From the NCBI GenBank assembly GCA_949296825.1, contig CASFQZ010000032.1, positions 1-56,049 of the forward strand: a stretch of 56,049 nt of DNA, given 5' to 3'. How positions within the stretch are numbered: position 1 is the first letter of the stretch; the number at the start of each line of letters is the position of its first letter. Below are positions 7,593 through 15,734 of this stretch, piece by piece. The notes below the pieces were generated by a model. That model was given only the letters and a program-made list of their open reading frames with translations. It had not been told where the DNA came from and ran no database searches. Source of the stretch: an uncultured Eubacteriales bacterium. Its GTDB lineage: Bacteria; Bacillota; Clostridia; Oscillospirales; Acutalibacteraceae. The translations under genes were made by a program, and so were the position numbers.

Positions 7593-7940
7593 ATGAAAAA
7601 AACAAGAATCGAACGGGAAAAGCAAATGCTGCCCGATATGATTGCCCTGTACTGTCACGGCAGACACGGCACAAAAAAAGGCGAGCTCTGCGAGGACTGC
7701 CGCCGGCTGCAGGGGTATGCCCTCTCCCGGCTGGAACACTGTAAATTCGGCAACGACAAAACCTTTTGCAGCCAGTGCCCGGTCCATTGCTACAAGCCGG
7801 ATATGCGCGAAAAAATCCGGGATGTAATGAAATATGCCGGACCGCGCTCCCTTTTTCACCATCCCATCGCCGGAGCCGCCCACGCCGTCAGTACCATGCG
7901 GGGCGTGATCCGCGCAAAAAAACAGAAAAAACAGGGCTGA
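7593..7940 (+). CDS. YgbA_NO family (nitrous oxide-stimulated promoter) protein
   Basis: A 115-residue soluble, basic, Cys-rich protein. Cysteines sit in the patterns Y-C-H-G, C-E-D-C and C-S-Q-C-P-V-H-C, suggesting a bound metal or iron-sulfur centre. The sequence (REKQMLPDMIALYCHGRH, FCSQCPVHCYKP) matches the Pfam family known as YgbA_NO, whose biochemical role is poorly known. The ATG follows a strong AAGGAGGG site. It lies between the ABC pair and the ECF genes, about 13 bp and 18 bp from each, so it is co-transcribed. In this context it may handle the imported metal or heme, or sense redox state. Confidence 0.75.
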   Translation: MKKTRIEREKQMLPDMIALYCHGRHGTKKGELCEDCRRLQGYALSRLEHCKFGNDKTFCSQCPVHCYKPDMREKIRDVMKYAGPRSLFHHPIAGAAHAVSTMRGVIRAKKQKKQG

Positions 7941-7958
7941 TTGCCGCAAGGAGTTTTT

Positions 7959-8555
7959 ATGAAACAGAAAAACATAGAAAAGAAAAATCCTTTCCGCGCC
8001 TTTAAATTAAAAGATTTCGTTTTTCGTGCCGTGCTTTCCGCCGCCATGACGCTGGCGGGCGGCGTTACCATGCCGCTGGTGATGCACACCACGCTGTTCG
8101 GTCTGCGCAATATGGTCGCGTCACCGCTTTATGCGCTCTTCTGCGCCATTGGGCTCTCCAAGGTGCGCAAGCCGGGCGCGCTGTCCGTCATTGGTCTGTT
8201 TTCCGGCGCGCCGCTGGCGTTTATGTCCGTAGTGATGTTTTTCAATAATCTGGTCGCCGGGATTCTGGCGGAGCTTTTGATGCTGCTGTTTTTCCGCAAT
8301 TATCAAAAAAAAGGCGCGATCCTGTTTACCGCCGGGATTTATATGCCCCTGTCGCTGCCGGTGACGCTTTTGTTCAGCATGTGGCTGAACGGCAGCAGCT
8401 TTTCCGACCTGGTCGCCGCGCCCATCCCCGCCATTTTTACCTCCATCGGTACCGTGATTTTAGGCTTTTTCGGGGCGTTTCTGGGCTGTAAAATCGCAAA
8501 GGAGCTGCAAAAGGCGGGCAAGCTGCGCCCCTATGGAGAGGATGCCGATGCTTGA
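7959..8555 (+). CDS. ECF transporter S component, MptD/Trep_Strep family
   Basis: A 198-residue integral membrane protein with about six hydrophobic segments. It has the family's characteristic layout: an N-terminal basic stretch, then PLVMHTTLFGLRNMVASPLYA and late helices FTSIGTVILGFFGAFLG. S components bind the substrate and dock onto the shared EcfT-EcfA module. The next two genes supply that module, so this is a dedicated group I ECF system. The ATG at 7959 has AAGGAG 5-6 nt upstream. The end overlaps the T gene start by 8 bp. Its substrate is not fixed by sequence; the operon context favours heme or an iron complex. Confidence 0.82.
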   Translation: MKQKNIEKKNPFRAFKLKDFVFRAVLSAAMTLAGGVTMPLVMHTTLFGLRNMVASPLYALFCAIGLSKVRKPGALSVIGLFSGAPLAFMSVVMFFNNLVAGILAELLMLLFFRNYQKKGAILFTAGIYMPLSLPVTLLFSMWLNGSSFSDLVAAPIPAIFTSIGTVILGFFGAFLGCKIAKELQKAGKLRPYGEDADA

Positions 8556-9231
8556 GTTCTTCCACGCCAAAAAACCGCTCTTCCCGCCGGTGGGGTTCCT
8601 CTGCTCCCTTCTGGCGCTGGGCGTCGGTATGGCATATTCCTCCCATCTCGTCCTTTACGGGTATATTGCCGCGCTGGCTCTTCTGTTTGCGCTGTTCGGG
8701 CTTTGGCGAGCGGTGCTGGGCGCAGGGCTGATGATGGGCTGCTTCGGTCTTCTGACCGGCGTGCTGTCTTGTCTGACGGCAGGCTCCTTCGCTTCCTTTT
8801 TTGAAACACTGGGGCGCTGTCTTTTGTTGGGTGTCGCCGCCGTGCCGATGCTTTCGCTCCCCGCCGCCGATATGACGCGCAGCTTGCGGCAAATGAAATG
8901 CCCCGGCGCCCTGACGCTGGGTATTCTGGTCACAATCCGTTTTATCCCGGTGCTGGTGGGCGAGGTGCGGCAGATTCGCGAGGCGATGAAGACCCGGGGC
9001 GCCGGTTCGGCGTGGCGCCGTCCGCAAACGATATACCGCGCCTTTTTTATCCCGCTGACCATGCGGATCCTCGGGATTTCCGACGCGCTGTCGCTGTCGC
9101 TGGAAACCCGGGGCTTCCGTTTGAAGAATAAAGATGCAAGCGTCTTCCGTCCGGTGCGCTTTGGCTGGCGGGACGGCGTGTTTGCCGTCGGCACGGGGAT
9201 CCTTTCCGTTTTATTGGGGGTGCTGGCATGA
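8548..9231 (+). CDS. ecfT: ECF transporter transmembrane component EcfT
   Basis: A 227-residue membrane protein with an N-terminal helical bundle and a C-terminal cytosolic coupling region. It carries two Arg-Gly motifs, MKTRGA and LETRGF, the EcfT signatures that contact the two ATPases. The third of three nearby ATGs (8533, 8542, 8548) is chosen because GGAGAGG lies 6 nt upstream of it. It overlaps the S gene upstream and shares ATGA with the ATPase gene downstream. It transmits ATP-driven movement to the S component. Confidence 0.85.
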   Translation: MLEFFHAKKPLFPPVGFLCSLLALGVGMAYSSHLVLYGYIAALALLFALFGLWRAVLGAGLMMGCFGLLTGVLSCLTAGSFASFFETLGRCLLLGVAAVPMLSLPAADMTRSLRQMKCPGALTLGILVTIRFIPVLVGEVRQIREAMKTRGAGSAWRRPQTIYRAFFIPLTMRILGISDALSLSLETRGFRLKNKDASVFRPVRFGWRDGVFAVGTGILSVLLGVLA

Positions 9232-10655
9232 AAAAAGCCGTAGAGGTCCGGGATTTGAGCTTTTCCTATCCCGGCGAGACGAGAAAAATTCTCGACCACG
9301 CCGATTTTACTTTGGAATATGGTGAATTTGCGGTTCTTTCCGGCATTTCCGGCGAGGGAAAAACTACGCTGCTGGGCTTGTTGAACGGGGTGATCCCCTT
9401 CCTGACACCGGGAAAGCGGGAGGGCAAAATCTTTCTTGCCGGGGAGGATTGCACCGACCGCAAGGCGGGGGAGCGGGCGTTTTTCGCAGGCACTGTGCTG
9501 CAAAACGCCGACGAGCAGATCGTTTACGAAAAAGCGGCGGACGAAGCGGCATTTGGCTGTGAAAACCTGAACCTTCCGCCGGAGGAGATCGAAGGGCGGG
9601 TCGATGCCAGCCTGAAGCTGCTGCGTATCGCCCCGGATTCGTCCACCCGCACTCTGTCCGGCGGGCAGAAACAGCGGCTGATCACCGCCGCCACGCTGGC
9701 GATGGGGCAGCGCATCCTGTTTTTGGACGAGCCTCTTGCCAATCTGGATCGGGCAGGGGCGCTGCTGCTTTTGCAGACACTAAAAGATTTGACAAAGCAG
9801 GGCTGCGCCGTGCTGCTCATTGAGCACCGGTTGGATTTGGTGCTGCCCTTTGCCGACTCGGTCTACCGACTGCGGCAGGGAAAAATCGAGCGGGTCGCCA
9901 ACGTTCCCGCGCTGCTGGCGGAGAACCGTCGTCTGCTGCCGGCGTCGCAGGCACAAACCGGCGGCGGCAGCCCGCTGGTGGAGCTGGCGCATATTCGTTA
10001 TGCGCCGGGCAAAACGCCGCTTTTGCGAGACATCAGTCTTTCGGTACGGGAAGGGGAGCGGGTGTGGCTTCTGGGGGAAAACGGCTGCGGCACAACGACG
10101 CTTCTGCGGCTGATGGCGCGGCTCATTCGCCCCGACGGCGGCGCTTATCGGCAAAGCCTGCTGCCGGAGAAAGGCAGACGTCCCTCCGCCCGCTGGTTCC
10201 GCGCCGCCGGGTATGTATATCAGAATCCGTCATATCAATTGTTTATGCCGACGGTCCGTGATGAATTGGCGGTGGCGGCGCCCGAGGACGCTTATGCCGT
10301 CCGGATGGCGGAGCTCTTCGGCTTGTCCGAATTACTGGACCGGCATCCCCACGCCCTGTCGGAAGGGCAAAAACGCCGTCTCGGCATCGCTGCGGTACTG
10401 GCAGGGCAGCCGCGGCTGGTTTTTCTGGATGAGCCGACGGTGGGACAGGATGCGGAAAATCTGAAACGCATCGGGTCGGCGCTGCAAACGCTGCGGCAGG
10501 AAACCGGCATGGCGACGGTCACCGTGACCCACGATATCCGCTGTGCCGCCGCCCTCTGCGACCGGGCGCTGCTTTTGGCGGACGGCGTGATCGCCGCACA
10601 GGGAAAGGCGCACCAGGCGGAAAACTATCTCTCCGGTCAGCCTTTGAACCAATAA
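9228..10655 (+). CDS. ecfA: ECF transporter ATPase, fused EcfA-EcfA' (second Walker A altered)
   Basis: A 475-residue tandem ATPase that supplies both EcfA subunits in one chain. Domain 1 (about 1-235) has Walker A SGEGKTT, signature LSGGQKQR and Walker B ILFLDEPLANLD. Domain 2 (about 250-470) has signature LSEGQKRR, Walker B LVFLDEPTVGQD and H-loop VTHD. Its Walker A reads GENGCGTTT: the ATP-binding lysine is Thr289 (codon ACA, 10092-10094), one base away from AAA. The protein would then have one impaired ATP site unless the base is an error. The start overlaps the ecfT stop (ATGA). It is the last gene of the operon, followed by a strong terminator. Confidence 0.88.
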   Translation: MKKAVEVRDLSFSYPGETRKILDHADFTLEYGEFAVLSGISGEGKTTLLGLLNGVIPFLTPGKREGKIFLAGEDCTDRKAGERAFFAGTVLQNADEQIVYEKAADEAAFGCENLNLPPEEIEGRVDASLKLLRIAPDSSTRTLSGGQKQRLITAATLAMGQRILFLDEPLANLDRAGALLLLQTLKDLTKQGCAVLLIEHRLDLVLPFADSVYRLRQGKIERVANVPALLAENRRLLPASQAQTGGGSPLVELAHIRYAPGKTPLLRDISLSVREGERVWLLGENGCGTTTLLRLMARLIRPDGGAYRQSLLPEKGRRPSARWFRAAGYVYQNPSYQLFMPTVRDELAVAAPEDAYAVRMAELFGLSELLDRHPHALSEGQKRRLGIAAVLAGQPRLVFLDEPTVGQDAENLKRIGSALQTLRQETGMATVTVTHDIRCAAALCDRALLLADGVIAAQGKAHQAENYLSGQPLNQ

Positions 10656-10698
10656 AAATCACCGCCCGTTCCTGCGCAGGAACAGGCGGTGATTTTTT
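10654..10698. terminator. bidirectional intrinsic terminator
   Basis: A long stem (AATCACCGCC-CGTTCCTG / CAGGAACA-GGCGGTGATT) is flanked by A- and T-runs. It ends the ECF operon (plus) and the endonuclease-like gene (minus). Confidence 0.9.
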
Positions 10699-10707
10699 CG
10701 GTTTTCT

Positions 10708-11706
10708 TTATTCCGTTGCGCCCTCCCCGACCGGCGGTACGGGCAGAACAAAGTCGGCGTAGATGGGGAAATGGTCGCTCATTTCCTCCATAAAGGGGTC
10801 GGACAACAGCCGAAAGGAGGTCACGGAAGCTTCTCCATCCAGAAAGATATGGTCATAGCAGGGCTCGGACAGGCTCTGCGCCAATCCACTCTTGGCATAG
10901 AGCGCCGCATCCTTGGTGTCGGTCAGTTTTTCGGCAAGCAGCGCGTAAATCTCCTTGGCGTCGGTCTCCTTGGTGTAGGGTGTGTCTTCCATGGCGTTGA
11001 AATCTCCGGTCAGAATTACCGGACAGCCGTATTTTTCCTTCGTTTCGCCGCTGAACGCCAGCAGCTGTTCGGCTTCCGCGCGCAGGATCGGCAGCTCCTC
11101 CTCGATCTGTCCTTCGTGCAAAAGGTCCAGATGAGTCGTGGTCAAAACAAAACGCGCGCCGCTGTCCCTGCGTGAAAACAGCGCCCACTCGATCCGCCGC
11201 ATCCGCCCATCGGTCCCTTCGTCGTAGCGGAGGCTGCCGCTTTCCAGAAGGTTTAATGTGTTTTCGTTATAGATGATCGTCGTAAAACGCGAAAACAGCC
11301 CGGTCGCCGCCCGATGTACAAAGCGGTATCCCTCGGGCAGATTACGGTCCAGAAGGCAGAACCATTGTCCGCTGACCTCCTGCAAGCCCGCTGCGTCGGG
11401 CTGGTATTTGTTCAGCAACTCGATAAATTGCTTCGCCCGGGGCGCGGCGTCGCTGCCGCCCCAGCTGCGGTAATGGACCAGCAGGTTTGCGCTCATTATG
11501 CGGGTATCGTCGTCCTCGCGGCGGCCGGCGTTGTCGGCGGCAAGCCCCTCGATAAAGGCGGCGTTGGGCGCTTCCTCGGGCAGCGTGCCCCGCACGGCGT
11601 AGGCGATCGCGCCTCCGGCGGCGGCTGTCATTAGCAGCGCCAGCGTTATGGCGGTGATTTTGAAGCCCTTGCCTTTTTTTGTTGCCTTTTTCTTTATCTT
11701 TTTCAT
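10708..11706 (-). CDS. membrane-anchored endonuclease/exonuclease/phosphatase family protein
   Basis: A 332-residue protein with a very basic cytosolic N-terminus (MKKIKKKATKKGKGFK), one membrane helix (about 16-38) and an external EEP-fold domain. Family motifs are visible: the metal-binding Glu in LQEVSGQW, GDFNAMED, and the terminal SDHFPIYADF with the catalytic His. EEP enzymes hydrolyse phosphodiesters of nucleic acids, lipids or inositol phosphates. Extracellular location argues for DNA or lipid head groups, but the substrate is open. The start at 11706 is preferred to an upstream ATG at 11778 because GGAGAG precedes it and the promoter covers the upstream codons. Confidence 0.8.
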   Translation of the reverse strand: MKKIKKKATKKGKGFKITAITLALLMTAAAGGAIAYAVRGTLPEEAPNAAFIEGLAADNAGRREDDDTRIMSANLLVHYRSWGGSDAAPRAKQFIELLNKYQPDAAGLQEVSGQWFCLLDRNLPEGYRFVHRAATGLFSRFTTIIYNENTLNLLESGSLRYDEGTDGRMRRIEWALFSRRDSGARFVLTTTHLDLLHEGQIEEELPILRAEAEQLLAFSGETKEKYGCPVILTGDFNAMEDTPYTKETDAKEIYALLAEKLTDTKDAALYAKSGLAQSLSEPCYDHIFLDGEASVTSFRLLSDPFMEEMSDHFPIYADFVLPVPPVGEGATE

Positions 11707-11749
11707 ATCTCTCCAGCCTTTCCGGCGCGGGATGCCCCATTCCTTCCTT

Positions 11750-11778
11750 ATTATAATCAACGGCTGGGCGAATTGCAA
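11750..11778 (-). promoter_or_regulatory. sigma-A promoter for the EEP-family gene
   Basis: Minus-strand TTGCAA (11773-11778), 17-bp spacer, TATAAT (11750-11755). Confidence 0.75.
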
Positions 11779-11821
11779 CCGGAAAAAGGATCAGACAATT
11801 GAAAAATCATGCAAAAAATGG

Positions 11822-11849
11822 TTGACTTTCTGTATTTTTATGCTATAAT
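11822..11849 (+). promoter_or_regulatory. sigma-A promoter for the amino-acid ABC transporter
   Basis: TTGACT (11822-11827), 16-bp spacer, TATAAT (11844-11849). It leaves a leader of about 105 nt before the start codon. Confidence 0.8.
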
Positions 11850-11855
11850 TGCTCT

Positions 11856-11945
11856 GTAACGAAAGACCCCCGGCGCATTCGGGCTGCTTGTCCGCAAAAA
11901 TAAGGCGCGAGGGGTGTTTTTCACGCCCGCCGAAGGGCGGGAAAG
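11856..11945 (+). other. structured leader of the amino-acid transporter mRNA
   Basis: The leader can form a long-range helix (ACCCC near 11866 with GGGGT near 11911) enclosing a short stem. It is followed by a strong hairpin (GCCCGCC-GAAG-GGCGGG) just upstream of the ribosome-binding site. I do not recognise a known riboswitch class in it. Confidence 0.35.
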
Positions 11946-11963
11946 TAACGGAGGTAATTACAT

Positions 11964-12797
11964 ATGAAAAAAGTTTGGAAAATTGCCGCTCTGATGCTCA
12001 GCTTCGCGCTGATCCTTGGCTGCTTTGCCGCCTGCGGCGAGACCAAAACGCCCACTGCCGACAGCGAACATACCACGGAAGGCGAAGGCGGCACCACCGT
12101 CATGACCCAGAGCAGCCGCCTGACCGACGGCGTGCTGACCGTTGGCACCAATGCTGCGTTTCCGCCCTTTGAGTATCTGGGCGACGACGGCGATCCCGAC
12201 GGCTTTGACATCGCCCTGATCGAAGCGATCGGCGAAAAGCTCGGCGTCACCGTCGAGGTGATGGACATGGAGTTTGATTCCCTTTGCACGTCCGTCGGCA
12301 ACCGCATTGATGTCGCCATCGCCGGTATGACCGTGGACCCCGAGCGTGAGAAGACCGTCACCTTCTCCGATACGTATTACAAAGCGATCCAGAATGTTCT
12401 TGTTCCTGCCGACGATACCGCGATCACCGATATGGCTTCTCTGGAGGGCAAAGTGATCGGCGTACAGCAGGGCACCACCGGCGACATGATTGCCGATGAA
12501 ATTGCCGGCGCCGATGTCAGACGCTACAATACCTTCGCCCTGGCGGTGGAAGACCTCAAAAATGGCAACCTGGATGCTGTGATCATCGACCAGAACCCCG
12601 CCGAGGTCTTTGCCGGTGAAAACGAAGGCGTGCTCAAGCTTCTGGGCGCTGAGAATTTCGGCTTTACCGATGAGTATTACGCCATCGCCTGCCCGAAGGA
12701 CGATACCGCGCTGGTCGCTTCCATCAACGCAGCGCTGGCGGCATTGCAGACTGACGGCACCTTCGATGCGCTGGTTGCTGAATACATCGAGAAATAA
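11964..12797 (+). CDS. polar amino-acid ABC transporter, substrate-binding lipoprotein
   Basis: A 277-residue lipoprotein. The signal peptide ends in LILGC20, a good lipobox, with a second possible lipid Cys at 24. A short Thr/Glu/Gly-rich spacer leads to an SBP_bac_3 domain. Motifs such as LTVGTNAAFPPFEY, DGFDIALIEAIGEKLG and VAIAGMTVDPEREK are typical of glutamine/cystine/arginine binding proteins. It captures an amino acid outside the membrane and delivers it to the permease encoded 96 bp downstream. Start ATG with GGAGG about 8 nt upstream. The exact amino acid cannot be read from sequence. Confidence 0.9.
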   Translation: MKKVWKIAALMLSFALILGCFAACGETKTPTADSEHTTEGEGGTTVMTQSSRLTDGVLTVGTNAAFPPFEYLGDDGDPDGFDIALIEAIGEKLGVTVEVMDMEFDSLCTSVGNRIDVAIAGMTVDPEREKTVTFSDTYYKAIQNVLVPADDTAITDMASLEGKVIGVQQGTTGDMIADEIAGADVRRYNTFALAVEDLKNGNLDAVIIDQNPAEVFAGENEGVLKLLGAENFGFTDEYYAIACPKDDTALVASINAALAALQTDGTFDALVAEYIEK

Positions 12798-12813
12798 GTA
12801 AGATTTTCCTGCC

Positions 12814-12844
12814 GAGAGGACGGCTTACCGCCGTCCTCTTTTTG
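12814..12844 (+). terminator. intercistronic (partial) terminator
   Basis: AGAGGACGGC / GCCGTCCTCT with a TTACC loop and a T5 tail lies between the binding-protein gene and the permease. Such sites let the binding protein be made in excess over the membrane subunits. Confidence 0.75.
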
Positions 12845-12893
12845 ACCCGGCGGCTTTTTTTGTTTGGACTTTCGCAAAGGAAGGGAGATTTGC

Positions 12894-13607
12894 GTGAACT
12901 CTTTGACCCTGCCGGCGACCCGCTCCATCGGCGAGCGGTTTTACGATGCCTTCATCGAGGCGGATCGCTGGAAATTGTATCTGGAAGGCTTGGGCGTCAC
13001 GATTCAGATTACCATCTTCGCCGCCATTCTGGGCGTCGTGATCGGCATGATCCTGGCGTTTATGAAGCTGACGCGCCGCAAAAACGGCAAGCATTCGATT
13101 TTCAGCCTGATCGCTACCGCATATGTGGATATCATCCGCGGTACGCCGTCGGTTTTGCAGTTGATGATTATGTATTTTGTCATCCTGACCTCGGTCAATT
13201 CCGGGGTGCTGGTCGCCATCATTTCCTTTGGCATCAACAGCGGCGCTTATGTCTGTGAAATCATCCGCGCCGGCATTCTGGCGGTGGATAAGGGACAGAT
13301 GGAAGCCGGACGCTCTCTGGGACTGTCGCAGGCGACCACCATGCGCAAAATCATCGTTCCTCAAGCCATCAAAAATGTGCTGCCGCCTTTGGGCAACGAG
13401 TTCATCGTTCTGATGAAGGAAACCGCCATCGTCGGCTATGTCGCGCTGGCGGATATCACCCGCGTCGCCCAGCAGATCGGCTCGCGGACCTTCGATTATT
13501 TTCCGCCTCTGATCATTGCGGCGGCGGTGTATTTTGTCATCATCAAAATTCTCTCCATCCTGTTGGGTGTTCTGGAAAGGAGGCTGCGTAAGAGTGATAA
13601 CCGTTAA
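12894..13607 (+). CDS. polar amino-acid ABC transporter, permease
   Basis: A 237-residue HisM/GlnP-type permease with about five membrane helices. The cytosolic EAA-type loop [17 protein letters not shown], followed by [17 protein letters not shown], contacts the ATPase. The GTG at 12894 has AAGGGAG about 7 nt upstream. An in-frame TTG 30 nt earlier lacks a ribosome-binding site. The 3' end overlaps the ATPase gene by 14 bp, so the two are translationally coupled. It probably works as a homodimer. Confidence 0.9.
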   Translation: MNSLTLPATRSIGERFYDAFIEADRWKLYLEGLGVTIQITIFAAILGVVIGMILAFMKLTRRKNGKHSIFSLIATAYVDIIRGTPSVLQLMIMYFVILTSVNSGVLVAIISFGINSGAYVCEIIRAGILAVDKGQMEAGRSLGLSQATTMRKIIVPQAIKNVLPPLGNEFIVLMKETAIVGYVALADITRVAQQIGSRTFDYFPPLIIAAAVYFVIIKILSILLGVLERRLRKSDNR

Positions 13608-14316
13608 GGATCTTCATAAAAGCTTCGGCGATCTTGAGGTGCTGTGCGGCATCGATTATCATATCGAGAAAGGGCAGAAGATTGTTATCGTCGGACCCTC
13701 CGGCTCCGGCAAATCCACCTTTCTGCGCTGTCTGAACCTGTTGGAAGTGCCCACCGCCGGCGAAATCTGGTTTGAGGATGTACAGGTCAACGGCAAAAAG
13801 ACCAACATCAATATGGTTCGCCGTAATATGGGCATGGTCTTCCAGCATTTCAATCTGTTTAACAATCTGACCATCCTGGATAATATCACCCTCGCGCCGA
13901 TCAGCTTAAAGCTGCAAAGCAAAGAGGAAGCCAGAGAGAATGCACTGGCACTGCTGCGGCGGGTCAACCTGGAGGAAAAGGCGGATTCTTACCCCGCTCA
14001 GCTCTCCGGCGGACAGAAGCAGCGCATCGCCATCGTCCGCTCCCTTGCCATGAACCCCAAAGTCATGCTCTTTGACGAGCCGACCTCGGCGCTGGACCCG
14101 GAAATGGTCGGCGAGGTGCTGGACGTGATGAAGGAGCTGGCGGAAAGCGGCATGACGATGATCGTCGTCACTCATGAAATGGGCTTTGCCCGGGAGGTCG
14201 CCTCCAAGGTGCTGTTTATGGATGAGGGGCTGATTTTGGAAGAAAACACCCCCGCAGAATTTTTCAGCGCGCCGAAAAATCCACGACTTCAGGACTTTTT
14301 GTCTAAAGTTTTGTGA
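13594..14316 (+). CDS. polar amino-acid ABC transporter, ATPase
   Basis: A 240-residue GlnQ/HisP-type ATPase. Walker [11 protein letters not shown]-loop region MVFQHFNLF, signature [11 protein letters not shown], Walker [15 protein letters not shown] and H-loop VTHEMGFA are all intact. The GTG at 13594 has AAGGAGG 10 nt upstream and lies inside the permease gene. It energises the importer formed with the two preceding genes. Confidence 0.92.
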   Translation: MITVKDLHKSFGDLEVLCGIDYHIEKGQKIVIVGPSGSGKSTFLRCLNLLEVPTAGEIWFEDVQVNGKKTNINMVRRNMGMVFQHFNLFNNLTILDNITLAPISLKLQSKEEARENALALLRRVNLEEKADSYPAQLSGGQKQRIAIVRSLAMNPKVMLFDEPTSALDPEMVGEVLDVMKELAESGMTMIVVTHEMGFAREVASKVLFMDEGLILEENTPAEFFSAPKNPRLQDFLSKVL

Positions 14317-14327
14317 ATATCGTCGAA

Positions 14328-14363
14328 AAAGGTCCTGAGAAGTGAAGGCTTTTTAGGATTTTT
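14328..14363 (+). terminator. weak terminator after the ABC operon
   Basis: AAAAAGGTCCT can pair imperfectly with AGGCTTTTT, followed by a T-rich stretch. The stem is short and bulged. Confidence 0.35.
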
Positions 14364-14374
14364 TATGATTTTGC

Positions 14375-14403
14375 TTGACAATTTAAGAAGAATGCGTTAT
14401 GAT
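14375..14403 (+). promoter_or_regulatory. sigma-A promoter for the sigma-factor gene
   Basis: TTGACA (14375-14380), 17-bp spacer, TATGAT (14398-14403). Confidence 0.8.
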
Positions 14404-14432
14404 AGCATTAACAAAGTATGATGAGGTGACTT

Positions 14433-14984
14433 ATGCAGCCCGAAAAACCGGCAGGCGCCGCTGATTCGGACGAGGCGCTTTGCGAAAAGGGCAGGGCTGG
14501 GGATGACGAAGCGCTGAGCATTTTGCTCAAACGCTATTCCCGCGAAATCTTTGACAAAGCAGGCAGCCTGTATTGCCATCGGCAGGAGCGGGATGACCTG
14601 TATCAGGAGGGTATGATCGCCCTGTTACGCGCCGCTCTGACTTTTGACGCCGACCGCGGCGCGTCGTTCCGCACCTATGCGCTGACTTGCGTCGGCAACC
14701 GCTTTCGCGATCTGCTGCGTAAGGAAAGCGGTAAGCCGCTCTCGGTCAGTATGGAGGACGCCGAGCTGCCCCATTCCGACGGTCCCGAAAATGAGATCAT
14801 CGCCCGCGACGAGCTGCACCGATTAAGCGAATGGATGCAAAAATCCCTGTCCGAAAAGGAACGGAGCATTCTATTGTGTTATCTCTCCGGCATGAGCTAT
14901 GCCGAAATTGCGCAAAAACAGGGCTGCGATGTAAAATCCGTGAATAATGCCCTGCTGCGTGCCCGTAAAAAACTCAAGCATTAA
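14433..14984 (+). CDS. RNA polymerase sigma-70 family factor, sigma-H-like
   Basis: A 183-residue sigma factor with region 2 (DDLYQEGMIALLRAALTFD, then SFRTYALTCVGNRFRD) and a region 4 helix-turn-helix (LSGMSYAEIAQKQGCDVKSVN). The aromatic-rich 2.3/2.4 segment and the overall size resemble Spo0H (sigma-H), which drives early sporulation genes. An ECF-like stress factor is the alternative. No anti-sigma gene is adjacent. The ATG has GAGGTG about 5 nt upstream and a strong sigma-A promoter. As a transcription regulator it acts with core polymerase; its target promoters cannot be assigned here. Confidence 0.82.
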   Translation: MQPEKPAGAADSDEALCEKGRAGDDEALSILLKRYSREIFDKAGSLYCHRQERDDLYQEGMIALLRAALTFDADRGASFRTYALTCVGNRFRDLLRKESGKPLSVSMEDAELPHSDGPENEIIARDELHRLSEWMQKSLSEKERSILLCYLSGMSYAEIAQKQGCDVKSVNNALLRARKKLKH

Positions 14985-15085
14985 CCCGATGAATCAGCCA
15001 ATGGCTTTTTCATAGAAAACGACGGCGGCTTCGGATGCCTTTTTCCGCAGCTGTGCCGGTAAAAAATTTAGCGAGGTAGAGTCCA

Positions 15086-15364
15086 ATGTACGAAGACAAG
15101 ACACTCATCTGCAAGGAATGCGGCAATGAATTTGTATTCACCGCCGGCGAACAGGAATTTTACGCGGAAAAAGGCTTTGAAAACGAGCCCCAGCGCTGCA
15201 AGGCGTGCCGTGACGCCAGAAAAGCCGCGGGCCGTGCGCCGCGTGAAATGATCGAAATTACCTGCAGCGAATGCGGCAGCGTCGCCAAAGTGCCCGCTTC
15301 CCTCCGCGGCAAGGAAGGTCTTCTTTGCAGTGATTGCTTTGCGAAAAAAAAGGCTGCCGAATAA
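15086..15364 (+). CDS. zinc-ribbon protein (two CxxC pairs of pairs)
   Basis: A 92-residue soluble, basic protein with two four-Cys modules. The first is CKECGNEF...CKACRDARK (about 9-44), the zf-trcl-like pattern. The second is CSECGSVAKVPASLRGKEGLLCSDCF (split here by its Cys pairs, about 56-85), typical of CxxC-type zinc ribbons. Such small proteins are common in Clostridia and may bind nucleic acid or protein; the function is not established. The ATG follows GAGGTAGAG. Monocistronic, with a strong terminator 30 bp downstream. Confidence 0.8.
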   Translation: MYEDKTLICKECGNEFVFTAGEQEFYAEKGFENEPQRCKACRDARKAAGRAPREMIEITCSECGSVAKVPASLRGKEGLLCSDCFAKKKAAE

Positions 15365-15392
15365 GCCACCCTTTGATTTGTTCTCTTCACAT

Positions 15393-15436
15393 AGACAGGA
15401 CCTGCCGCCCTCCGGCGTGCGGGTCCTGTCTTTTTG
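15393..15436 (+). terminator. intrinsic terminator after the zinc-ribbon gene
   Basis: AGACAGGACC(TGC) pairs with (GCG)GGTCCTGTCT, followed by TTTTTG. Confidence 0.9.
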
Positions 15437-15734
15437 TTCTTTCTCTGTCGATGCAAAAAACGATATTGCGGAAGAAATCATGTTGAAATATGACGATTTA
15501 TTGTATTTGTTTTGAAAAAACGACGATTTCATAAAACAAATGTCGCGATCTTTACAAAAAAATCGAAGCAATTGCTGTATTAATATGTGTATTCTGTCTT
15601 GTTTTTACAAAAACCATGGGTAGTGTCTATTTTTTACGGTTTCTTAATCTGAGATTCAATAAAACAGTAAAGAAAAATATATAAATCTTTATAGCAAGTT
15701 CATACGTGATTCATATCCTTCGGTTAAACTATAG
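15437..15734. other. AT-rich intergenic stretch without recognisable gene
   Basis: About 300 bp far richer in A and T than the rest of the window. I see no convincing reading frame, tRNA or clear sigma-A promoter. It leads into the candidate small RNA at 15735. Spo-type or other alternative sigma sites may be present but cannot be supported. Confidence 0.5.

Noticed and set aside
15330-15515. 61-codon frame after the zinc-ribbon gene
   Set aside because: It spans the terminator hairpin and has no start site or conserved look.
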